DNA from: Gallionella sp. UBA4121
Lineage (GTDB): Bacteria > Pseudomonadota > Gammaproteobacteria > Burkholderiales > Gallionellaceae
NCBI GenBank assembly: GCA_002381565.1
Contig: DFWZ01000056.1
Span: 1-64,000 of the forward strand
Direction of reading: 5' to 3'
DNA length: 64,000 bases
In this document: in pieces, positions 19,387-25,940 of the stretch
Layout of the letters: each line of letters begins with the position of its first letter
Position numbering within the stretch: position 1 is the first letter of the stretch
The notes under the pieces: model-generated
Told to the model about the DNA's origin: nothing
Databases searched by the model: none
The model's input: only the letters and a program-made list of their open reading frames with translations
Made by a program: the position numbers and the translations under genes

Positions 19387-19508
19387 GCTGGCTGACGCCA
19401 GCTACAAAAGCGAAACACTAGGGCTTTGAAGATGAAAATCAAGCCGCTCAGCCTTTCTTTATTCTCAAGGCCTTGCCAGTTTTGCTTTTGTAGCTGGCGT
19501 CAGCCAGC
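19387..19508. repeat. Perfect 25-bp inverted repeat, each arm a hairpin
   Basis: Arms at 19387-19411 and 19484-19508 are exact reverse complements, separated by 72 bp. Each arm itself folds: GCTGGC-TGAC-GCCAGC on one side and GCTGGC-GTCA-GCCAGC on the other, giving one hairpin on each strand. It lies just downstream of repC. Candidate roles are single-strand initiation sites of an origin, a small non-autonomous element, or a bidirectional terminator. Confidence 0.85.
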
Positions 19509-19583
19509 AAACTTTTTCCCTGGGCTGACCAGAAGGGAAACCCAGGTGGTTTCCTGAAGAAACCTGATAAACCTGCTAAACAA

Positions 19584-20399
19584 CTAAAATCGGTGGCGGC
19601 TGCGGCCACTTTCATTAAAATCGGTGGCGGCTGCGGCCGGTGACGTGGCGGCTGCGACCATTTTTACTCGCCCACTATTAAAATCAAAAGTTATTCCCAT
19701 CTGCCCAAGCAGCTCAGAGTTATCCAACATTTCCTTCCTAACTTTGTCAAAGCGTCTTTCTACCCCCACAGCCATCATCAACCCATCCAGCTTCCACCCC
19801 CCTCCTGGCATGTGTTGGTGTGTCAAAACATGCCTAGCGAGAGCTGCCACTGCCCCCTCTTTCATCAAACAAAGAGGTAGTGGATTATAGAATCTGCCAA
19901 TGTCATTTTTTATCAATTCAGTCCATTCAACTGAAAGAACCCAGACCTCAAGTGCTCTTTCACCATAATTCCCCCACTTTCTTTTATCTTCTTTCTTAAA
20001 CCTAGACTTCATTGTTTTTTCAAGTATCCTCCCTGTAATTTCAAACCGCGAATTTTCAGTTATCAACTCTGCATTTTTTAGGTCAGTCACAAGCCCATCT
20101 CTCCCTGAAGCTGAGTAAATGCTTTTCCCTCCCCCCATACTCTTCCTTATTCTGTATGGATCAACCGCCACGTGCAACCTTCTTTCTATAATCTTAAAAT
20201 CCTCCCTAAAGAACATGACACAATCCAGCAAATCAGCGTGGGACTGTCCAAGCCTACCGTTCACAACAGAAGAGCCAAACTTAGTTTGCTTCAGCGTCAT
20301 TTTAAGGTGCTGAGGACGCCTGGTAGACTGAAAAATGTTGAGGCGTGACTGAAGTGCAGTCGCAGTTGGAAGCTTATCAATACTAGTACTTCCATTCAT
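19584..20399 (-). CDS. RepC-like plasmid replication initiator
   Basis: 271 residues from ATG 20399, preceded by GGTGGAG at good spacing and overlapping the end of repA by 17 bp. An upstream in-frame start at 20465 would lie deep in repA and add an Arg-rich tail, so I reject it. The protein looks like a two-winged-helix initiator. LGQSHADLLDCVMFF and YRIRKSMGGGKSIYSASGRD fit a first helix-turn-helix, and EGAVAALARHVLTHQHMPGG with WKLDGLMMAVGVERRFDKVRKEM a second, with the same order and length as RepC of IncQ plasmid RSF1010 (283 residues). Direct residue identity with RepC is low by eye, so the call rests on layout and on the adjacent RepA-like gene. The C-terminus is a low-complexity tail from a tandem repeat. 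It would bind origin iterons. Confidence 0.6.
   Translation of the reverse strand: MNGSTSIDKLPTATALQSRLNIFQSTRRPQHLKMTLKQTKFGSSVVNGRLGQSHADLLDCVMFFREDFKIIERRLHVAVDPYRIRKSMGGGKSIYSASGRDGLVTDLKNAELITENSRFEITGRILEKTMKSRFKKEDKRKWGNYGERALEVWVLSVEWTELIKNDIGRFYNPLPLCLMKEGAVAALARHVLTHQHMPGGGWKLDGLMMAVGVERRFDKVRKEMLDNSELLGQMGITFDFNSGRVKMVAAATSPAAAATDFNESGRSRHRF
19586..19638 (-). repeat. Tandem repeat encoding the C-terminal tail of the RepC-like protein
   Basis: A 22-bp unit (AAAATCGGTGGCGGCTGCGG plus CC) occurs at 19586-19607 and 19617-19638, 31 bp apart, followed by a shorter related copy (GTGGCGGCTGCGACCA). Because 31 is not a multiple of three, the copies are read in different frames (SPAAAATDFN and SGRSRHRF). 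Confidence 0.8.
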
Positions 20400-21351
20400 T
20401 CTCATCTCCACCTGTGCTTTCAACTGCATAAGCATTAATCTTGATCTTCTGCGCCTCCTCCTCACGCAAAGTTATGTCAGCCTTAATTAATACCCCGCCT
20501 TCAACCCTTTTTAATATTATGTCAGGCATGGGGGCTGAATAACTTAATTTAGGCCAGCTACAGCGAATATAAGACCTCCTATCCTCAACCTTGATGCCCA
20601 ATTTTCCACATTCTTTATCAGTAATATTTGATAAAGCCATGCAATATCTGGAGTTATCAATCAAAACCGTTGCTCCGCGCGCGCTTGTAGCCTCACCCGC
20701 GTTGCCGCCTGTGATTGCCGCCTTACCCTGGTGGTGGACGAACAGAACCGCTGCACCGCTTGCCTTGGCAACTCGCTCCATCAGTGCAAGCACCCCCGCC
20801 ATTTCCCGTGTATCATTTTCATCTAGATCATGAGCCCGGCGCAGCGTGTCGATGACGATTAAACGGCAACCTTGTGCCAATGCCTTTGTGATGGCGCCCT
20901 GCATACTCATAATATTTAGCGTGACTGGATAGATGTGAAGATTCTTAGCTGCATTCAGCCGCTGCAACTCAGTGAGATGCTGAGCAATAGAGTGCAGGCG
21001 GTGGTGAAGCACCTCGGCATCATCTTCGAGCGCTAATATTGCCACCGCACCCACATTGACGTTCCCAGTCCCAAGCAAATCACGGCCAGAGGCAATATGG
21101 ACGCCCTCAATCACCGCCATCATCGACTTTGAAACTCCGCCTGTTCCTATCAAAGCGCCTACAGTTCCAGCCTTGAGGCCAGTAAGAACAAAATCAATTA
21201 GCTCAGGCTTAGCACTAAAACAATGATTTAAATCAAGTTTACAAGCTTTTAACTTACTGATTGTATCTGCCAGATAATCAGCCTCAGGTAGTAAATCCGC
21301 ACAATTTGGCCGGTCAAGAAAATTGGTTGAAATCAGAGTTGAATCTCTCAT
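20383..21351 (-). CDS. repA: RepA-like hexameric replicative helicase (IncQ/RSF1010 family)
   Basis: 322 residues. Similarity to RSF1010 RepA is clear by eye across the length: KAGTVGALIGTGGVSKSMM (RSF1010 has AGTVGALVSPGGAGKSML), VAILALEDDAEVLHHRLHSI, LIVIDTLRRAHDLDENDT (Walker B), AAVLFVHHQGK, and ARGATVLIDNSRYCMALS. RecA-fold helicases of this family unwind DNA at the plasmid origin with RepC and the RepB primase. The Walker A lysine is kept, but the residue before it is Ser rather than the usual Gly. The gene overlaps the upstream regulator gene by four bases and repC by 17, forming a coupled three-gene operon like RSF1010 repF-repA-repC. No RepB primase or mobilisation gene is present, so the replicon is probably a chromosomally integrated relic or a satellite. 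Confidence 0.88.
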   Translation of the reverse strand: MRDSTLISTNFLDRPNCADLLPEADYLADTISKLKACKLDLNHCFSAKPELIDFVLTGLKAGTVGALIGTGGVSKSMMAVIEGVHIASGRDLLGTGNVNVGAVAILALEDDAEVLHHRLHSIAQHLTELQRLNAAKNLHIYPVTLNIMSMQGAITKALAQGCRLIVIDTLRRAHDLDENDTREMAGVLALMERVAKASGAAVLFVHHQGKAAITGGNAGEATSARGATVLIDNSRYCMALSNITDKECGKLGIKVEDRRSYIRCSWPKLSYSAPMPDIILKRVEGGVLIKADITLREEEAQKIKINAYAVESTGGDENEWKY

Positions 21352-21671
21352 CTCACACCCCCAACTAATGCAGCAATTTTTGCAGCATTAGTTGGCCTGC
21401 CTCTCTTCTTTTTAGCTGCAACTGGAGGCGACACATCATCATTCCTCACATTGAAATCAAGGATAACCCCTTGATCCTCAATCATTTTCATCAGCCAGGT
21501 ATCAACATTAATAAATAAAAGCTTGCTGCTCCCAGGAATCTTTAAAAGTGGTGGCAGTGAACCTGGATTTCGGTTTAAATCACTGTAAATAGTTGATTTT
21601 GCGCGCTTAATTTTTTCAGCTGTCTCTGAAATGGTGGACAAAATAATAGGAAATGCTGGTGAAAAAGCCAT
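21348..21671 (-). CDS. Small helix-turn-helix regulator heading the rep operon
   Basis: 107 residues from ATG 21671, with AAGGGG 7 nt upstream; the longer frame to 21767 runs through the promoter region and is not favoured. TISETAEKIKRAKSTIYSDL fits an excisionase/AlpA-like or MerR-like helix-turn-helix, followed by a strand with PLLKIPGSSKLLFINV. The C-terminus contains AKKKRGRPTNAAK, an AT-hook-like motif. Its stop overlaps the repA start (ATGA). By position it corresponds to the autoregulator RepF in the RSF1010 repF-repA-repC operon, though it is longer and not clearly homologous. A perfect 8-bp inverted repeat directly upstream is a candidate operator. Confidence 0.7.
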   Translation of the reverse strand: MAFSPAFPIILSTISETAEKIKRAKSTIYSDLNRNPGSLPPLLKIPGSSKLLFINVDTWLMKMIEDQGVILDFNVRNDDVSPPVAAKKKRGRPTNAAKIAALVGGVR

Positions 21672-21680
21672 GATGAACCC

Positions 21681-21701
21681 CTTTATAGTTTGGCTATAAA
21701 G
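21681..21701 (-). promoter_or_regulatory. Candidate operator of the rep operon
   Basis: CTTTATAG (21681-21688) and CTATAAAG (21694-21701) form a perfect 8-bp inverted repeat with a 5-bp spacer, immediately upstream of the regulator's ribosome site. It contains TATAAA-like -10 sequences on the coding strand. It is well placed for autorepression. Confidence 0.5.
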
Positions 21702-21880
21702 TGTTTTTGCGATACGCAATCGACTTGTTTCCTTGCTGCACACACACTTTTTTAAGCAGTGCAGCAAGATGATACCTATAGTTTTGAGTTTTGATTGAAG
21801 AGAGAATTAAAGACGTTTTTGTCCTTATCCCCCTCAATCATATGTTTTTGATTGTTGGCGTTTCAGCCAGGTTCAACTTT

Positions 21881-21944
21881 TTTGATGCCCGAAGGCGGTT
21901 TGATGCCCGAAGGCGGATTGAAGTGCTGTAAGTCTTTTAAGTGG
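21881..21944. repeat. Direct repeat, right copy, with an extra 18-bp tandem unit
   Basis: TTTGATGCCCGAAGGCGG occurs twice in tandem (21881-21898, 21899-21916). The second copy continues into the TTGAAGTGCTGTAAGTCTTT block shared with 19231-19272. Confidence 0.8.
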
Positions 21945-22044
21945 CCAGCTACCACTGTAAATTAGCAAGATACTCTTTTTTTTATTTTTTGCAAGCTACT
22001 TTTTGTTTTTTACGTAAAAAATACCTTTTACACTTTTTCGATTA

Positions 22045-22207
22045 CATCACAATTCCATCACAGCACTAAAACAACAATAAGCAAAACAAAGCAAAACTCT
22101 GCAAAGCGATTTTGAAAAGTGTTTTTTTATCGCAATTCCCATCACAATCTCATCACACTGAATTATTCAAAATAGCAAAGAATAGCAAAACAAAGCAAAG
22201 ATCTGCA
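22045..22207. repeat. Iteron-like repeats in AT-rich DNA, candidate origin region
   Basis: Two sequence blocks recur about 100 bp apart in the same order. CATCACAATTCCATCACA (22045-22062) recurs with two changes at 22140-22157. GCAAAACAAAGCAAAACTCT followed by GCA (22081-22103) recurs with two changes at 22185-22207. Shorter AGCAAA units fill the space between. The DNA is AT-rich and lies upstream of the rep operon, as expected for plasmid iterons, but function is not shown. Confidence 0.6.
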
Positions 22208-22211
22208 CAAG

Positions 22212-22249
22212 AAAAAAGCCGCTAACTCATTGAATTGGCGGCTTTTATT
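22212..22249. terminator. Bidirectional rho-independent terminator
   Basis: AAAAGCCGC (22214-22222) pairs with GCGGCTTTT (22238-22246), with a 15-nt loop and T-rich flanks on both strands. It lies one base past the encoded CCA end of tRNA-His and probably ends the tRNA transcript. Confidence 0.85.
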
Positions 22250-22326
22250 TGGGGTGGCTGATGGGGCTCGAACCCACGACAACAGGAATCACAATCCTGG
22301 ACTCTACCAACTGAGCTACAGCCACC
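22250..22326 (-). tRNA. tRNA-His (GTG)
   Basis: Complete cloverleaf with GTGGCTG paired to CAGCCAC, the extra 5' G opposite C73 that is typical of tRNA-His, anticodon GTG in GGATTGTGATTCC, T-arm GGGTTCGAGCCC and encoded CCA. It is the last tRNA of the leftward cluster. The accessory island begins directly after its 3' end. Confidence 0.97.
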
Positions 22327-22368
22327 ATTAAACTTGCGGGACTAAACGTCCTGGCACCCGACAGACAC

Positions 22369-22445
22369 TGGTGTGCCCGACAGGAATCGAACCTGTAACC
22401 CCCAGCTTAGAAGGCTGGTGCTCTATCCGGTTGAGCTACGGGCAC
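22369..22445 (-). tRNA. tRNA-Arg (TCT)
   Basis: Acceptor stem GTGCCCG/CGGGCAC, anticodon TCT in AGCCTTCTAAGCT, T-arm AGGTTCGATTCCT, encoded CCA. It lies between tRNA-Pro and tRNA-His in the same direction. Confidence 0.97.
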
Positions 22446-22505
22446 AAATTCTTATCACAGTCGAATTGAATCTCGGCTGGAAAATGCTCGTTACGACTTA
22501 AAACT

Positions 22506-22582
22506 TGGTCGGGGTGGAGAGATTCGAACTCCCGACATCCTGCTCCCAAAGCAGGCGCGCTACCAGGCTACGCTACACCCCG
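22506..22582 (-). tRNA. tRNA-Pro (TGG), copy 2
   Basis: Acceptor CGGGGTG/CACCCCG, anticodon TGG in CTGCTTTGGGAGCAG, T-arm GAGTTCGAATCTC, encoded CCA. It is identical to the copy at 22644-22720; the pair is 138 bp apart. Confidence 0.97.
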
Positions 22583-22643
22583 AGGCAATACATTATACAA
22601 AGACCACTCAACCAAATCGCGGCTGAAAAAACCACCTGAAACC

Positions 22644-22720
22644 TGGTCGGGGTGGAGAGATTCGAACTCCCGACATCCTGCTCCCAAAGCAGGCGCGCTA
22701 CCAGGCTACGCTACACCCCG
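22644..22720 (-). tRNA. tRNA-Pro (TGG), copy 1
   Basis: Same sequence as the tRNA-Pro at 22506-22582, with encoded CCA. It is the first of the four-tRNA cluster, about 60 bp after pgsA, and is probably transcribed from pgsA or its own promoter. Confidence 0.97.
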
Positions 22721-22778
22721 AAGGCTGCGCATTATACAGATGCAGCCCGATAAAGCAACGCCGATTCACGCCTTGAAT

Positions 22779-23345
22779 TCATATTTCTTTCAATCTCTGC
22801 ATCGCCATCATCAAATAATAGCCCATAGACCACAAGGTAAGCAGCGCCGCCATATAGAGCAGCAGCGAACCGATTGTCTGGAAATCCAACCCCGCCAACC
22901 GTTCGTGATAAAGCAGCAACGCGATTGCACTCATCTGAAAAGTCGTCTTTATTTTCCCCAGCATGGAAACCGCGGTGCTCTTGCTTTCGCCAACCTTGGC
23001 CATCCATTCGCGCAGCGCCGAAATGGTGATTTCCCGACCGATGATGACAAAAGCGATCACTGCATCTGCACGACCCAGCTCGACCAGCAGTATCAAGGCT
23101 GCGGCCACCATCAGCTTATCTGCGACCGGATCCAAAAAAGCGCCGAATGCCGAAGATTGATTTAATTTGCGCGCGAGATAACCGTCCAGCCAGTCGGTCA
23201 CCGCGGCCAGCAGGAATACACCCGTCGCAATCAAATTTTTCAGATGCGGGTTCAGCGTGCTGTCGGACAGGTAAAAGACCGTGACGAACACCGGGATGAG
23301 CAAAATCCTTAACCAGGTGAGCAGATTTGGAATGTTTATTTTCAT
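22779..23345 (-). CDS. pgsA: CDP-diacylglycerol-glycerol-3-phosphate 3-phosphatidyltransferase
   Basis: 188 residues of an integral membrane enzyme that makes phosphatidylglycerophosphate, the committed step to phosphatidylglycerol and cardiolipin. The CDP-alcohol phosphotransferase signature is complete: DWLDGYLARKLNQSSAFG followed by AFLDPVADK. Several hydrophobic segments match the usual six-helix topology (LLTWLRILLIPVFVTVFYL, NLIATGVFLLAAV, ALILLVELG, AIALLLYH, LLYMAALLTLWSMGYYL). It follows uvrC on the same strand, a common proteobacterial order, and precedes the tRNA cluster. Its ribosome-site region coincides with the third decayed copy of the uvrC 3' end. There is no sign of damage. 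Confidence 0.97.
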   Translation of the reverse strand: MKINIPNLLTWLRILLIPVFVTVFYLSDSTLNPHLKNLIATGVFLLAAVTDWLDGYLARKLNQSSAFGAFLDPVADKLMVAAALILLVELGRADAVIAFVIIGREITISALREWMAKVGESKSTAVSMLGKIKTTFQMSAIALLLYHERLAGLDFQTIGSLLLYMAALLTLWSMGYYLMMAMQRLKEI

Positions 23346-23482
23346 GGTCGTCAGTGTAGCTGCTGATAAACCGCTTCAGCAACATCTTTTCAATTTCCTT
23401 AATGTAGTCGCCGGCAAACCGCTACAGCAAGTCATTTATCAGGTCCTTAGTGTAGTTGCTGGTAGATCGCCTCAGCAAGCGA
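23337..23482 (-). repeat. Three tandem, decaying copies of the uvrC 3' end
   Basis: Units of about 49 bp begin at 23482 (the real uvrC end), 23433 and 23385 on the minus strand. The first encodes LAEAIYQQLH and stop. The third still reads VAEAVYQQLH and stop. The middle one is mutated (LLxRFAGDYI-like in frame). The last copy overlaps the pgsA start. Confidence 0.85.
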
Positions 23483-25306
23483 CTTGCTGATCCCTTCCAC
23501 CTGACAAAGCTGCTCGACGCTCGCTTGCATGACTTCGCGCAGCCCGCCGAAGTGGGTCAGCAGACTGCGCCGACGCTTATCCCCTATCCCGGCAATCTCC
23601 TCCAGTCTGGATGCGGTGCGCGCCTTGCCGCGTCGGGCTCTGTGCCCGGTAATGGCGAAGCGGTGCGCCTCATCCCGGATCACCTGTATCAAATGCAGCG
23701 CGGGATCGTCGGCGTTCAGCCTGCGCGCACTGCCATCAGGGAAAATCAGCTGCTCCAACCCCGCACGGCGCTCTTCCCCCTTGGCCACACCCACCAGCGC
23801 CATATCGAGGCCCAATTCCTGCATGACCTGCATCGCAATATGCAACTGCCCCAGGCCGCCGTCTATCAGGATCAGATCGGGCCGCGCGCCCTCTCCCCCT
23901 GCCTTCACAGCAGGTTCAGAACCGACTGCCAGCTTCTGATAGCGGCGTGTCAGCGCCTGACGCATCGCCGCGTAGTCATCCCCAGGCGTAATGCCGCTGA
24001 TATTGTAGCGCCGGTATTGCGCGGAGCGCATGTCGAGATTGTCGTACACCACGCAGGACGCCACCGTCGCCTCCCCCATGGTATGACTGATATCGAAACA
24101 CTCGATGCGCTGCAATTGCGGCATACCCAGCCAGGCGCGCAGCCGTTCCAGACGCACAGACTGACCGCCTTGCTGCATGACGCGTTGCCCCAGGGCGAGC
24201 TCGGCGTTGCGCTGGGCCATTTCCAGCCACTGGCGGCGCTCGCCGACTGTCGCCGTACTGATCCGCACCGGGTGTCCGGCCTGCTCGCTTAACAGTTGCG
24301 GCAGCGTTTCATCCGGGTGCCCGCCCGTAAGCTTTTTGGGCCCGCATTCCGCCGCCAGTATCAGCCAGGGCGGCACGGCACGACTAAGGTAGTGCTGCGC
24401 GATAAAGGCCTGCACGATTTCATCTGCCGACATATCTTCGGCATGTTCCGGGAAAAAGCTCTTGTCGCCCAGATGCCGGCCACCGCGCACCATCGCAAGA
24501 TTCACACAGACCAGCCCGTCATGCTGAGCCAGCGCGATGATATCGGCATCCGTCGTCCCTCCCGTGGATTCGACGAATTGTTTCTGTTGTACGGTATGCA
24601 GCGCACGCAACTGGTCGCGCAACACGGCCGCCTGTTCATAGTGCTGCTGCTCCGCGGCCACTTCCATCGCCGCATGCAACGTGGACTCGACTTCCCTGTG
24701 CCGGCCTTGCAGCAGCAGCACGGCACAGCGGATATCGGTCTGATAATCCGGCTCAGAAATCAGATTGACGCAGGGCGCGGTACAGCGATTGATCTGGTGC
24801 AACAGACAGGGGCGCGTGCGGTTTTTGAACACGCTGTCCTCGCAGGTGCGTATGCGAAAAACTCGTTGCAACAGCCCGATGGACTCCTTTGCAGCATAGG
24901 AATTCGGATAAGGGCCGAAGTATTGATGCTGTTTATTGGGTGTGCCGCGATAATAAGTCAGTCGAGGAAATTTCTCCCCGGTCAGCACGATATATGGATA
25001 GGACTTATCGTCTCTGAACAATATGTTATAGCGCGGCTTCAGGGATTTTATCAGGTTGTTTTCGAGCAGCAGCGCCTCGGCTTCCGAGCGCGTCACGGTG
25101 GTCTCGATGCGCGCGATGTGAGACACCATCAGGCGGATGCGCGGCGAAACATTGGTCTTCTGGAAATAGGACGAGACGCGCTTTTTCAGCTGATTGGCCT
25201 TGCCGACATACAGCACCGCACCACGACTGTCGTAATAGCGATACACGCCCGGCAGCAACGGCAGGCTGTCCAGTATCGGTTTCGGATCGAATTTTTCAGT
25301 TTCCAA
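23447..25306 (-). CDS. uvrC: Excinuclease ABC subunit C
   Basis: 619 residues, the usual length. The N-terminal GIY-YIG nuclease domain (GVYRYYDSRGAVLYVGKANQLKKRV) makes the 3' incision. A UVR motif for UvrB contact follows (about 200-235). The C-terminal RNase H-like endonuclease makes the 5' incision (IECFDISHTMGEATVASCVV, DLILIDGGLGQLHIA). A tandem helix-hairpin-helix ends the protein (IAGIGDKRRRSLLTHFGG, VEGISKSLAEAIYQQLH). It acts with UvrA and UvrB in nucleotide excision repair. The start overlaps the end of the udg gene by 11 bp, and pgsA follows, so the repair genes look co-transcribed. Its 3' end has been duplicated in tandem downstream. Confidence 0.97.
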   Translation of the reverse strand: METEKFDPKPILDSLPLLPGVYRYYDSRGAVLYVGKANQLKKRVSSYFQKTNVSPRIRLMVSHIARIETTVTRSEAEALLLENNLIKSLKPRYNILFRDDKSYPYIVLTGEKFPRLTYYRGTPNKQHQYFGPYPNSYAAKESIGLLQRVFRIRTCEDSVFKNRTRPCLLHQINRCTAPCVNLISEPDYQTDIRCAVLLLQGRHREVESTLHAAMEVAAEQQHYEQAAVLRDQLRALHTVQQKQFVESTGGTTDADIIALAQHDGLVCVNLAMVRGGRHLGDKSFFPEHAEDMSADEIVQAFIAQHYLSRAVPPWLILAAECGPKKLTGGHPDETLPQLLSEQAGHPVRISTATVGERRQWLEMAQRNAELALGQRVMQQGGQSVRLERLRAWLGMPQLQRIECFDISHTMGEATVASCVVYDNLDMRSAQYRRYNISGITPGDDYAAMRQALTRRYQKLAVGSEPAVKAGGEGARPDLILIDGGLGQLHIAMQVMQELGLDMALVGVAKGEERRAGLEQLIFPDGSARRLNADDPALHLIQVIRDEAHRFAITGHRARRGKARTASRLEEIAGIGDKRRRSLLTHFGGLREVMQASVEQLCQVEGISKSLAEAIYQQLH

Positions 25307-25937
25307 GATGTCGGGCTATGTCGGCGATGACGGATTCGAACATGGCCGTCGTCAGGCGGCGGGTTTGCGTGTTGTAGCGGCTGCAATGGTAGCTGTCGAA
25401 CAACGTTATCCCGCCCGGCAACACATGCTGCGCGCCATGGGCAAAGGAGTGACTGCTTTTACGCAACTGCCGTGCCATCAGCACCGCCTGATGTGCAATC
25501 GTGCCCAGCGCCAGCACCGCGCCCCCTCTGGGCAGCATCGCCAGCTCATCGATCAAGTAGCTATTGCAGGTGTTAATTTCGCCGGGCAACGGCTTGTTTT
25601 GCGGTGGCAAACAGCGCACCGCGTTGGTGATGCGGCATCCGACGAGATGCAATTTTTGATTGGCATATCCGGCTGCATCCAGCGGGTCAGACTGACTGGC
25701 GAAGCCGTATTTGTGCAACGAGCCGTACAGCAGGTTGCCCGCAAAATCGCCGGTGAACGGCCTGCCGGTACGATTCGCACCGTGCATCCCGGGTGCCAGG
25801 CCTACGATTAACAAGGGGCATCCCGCCTCGCCGAACGAACTCACCGGCAGTGCATAATAATCCGGGTGCGCCACCCTGACCTGATCGAGAAAGTCAGCCA
25901 GGCGAGGACAGCGGCGGCAATCCGGCGTAAATGTCAT
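25296..25937 (-). CDS. Uracil-DNA glycosylase, family 5 type (UdgB)
   Basis: 213 residues. The motif VGLAPGMHGANRTGRPFTGDFAG matches the family 5 signature (GLAP..HG.NRTGR.FTGD), which lacks the catalytic Asp or Asn of classical Ung. The second motif is YHCSRYNTQT. Cysteines at CRRCPRL near the N-terminus and CRITNAVRCLPP further on can bind a 4Fe-4S cluster, as in families 4 and 5. The enzyme would remove uracil and other deaminated bases from DNA. It is coupled to uvrC by an 11-bp overlap. The start is at an ATG whose upstream context is not strong. Confidence 0.88.
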   Translation of the reverse strand: MTFTPDCRRCPRLADFLDQVRVAHPDYYALPVSSFGEAGCPLLIVGLAPGMHGANRTGRPFTGDFAGNLLYGSLHKYGFASQSDPLDAAGYANQKLHLVGCRITNAVRCLPPQNKPLPGEINTCNSYLIDELAMLPRGGAVLALGTIAHQAVLMARQLRKSSHSFAHGAQHVLPGGITLFDSYHCSRYNTQTRRLTTAMFESVIADIARHLGN

Positions 25938-25940
25938 TGT

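Noticed and set aside
20400..20465. Longer RepC-like start with an Arg-rich N-terminus
   Set aside because: The extension lies within repA and the better ribosome site is before ATG 20399.
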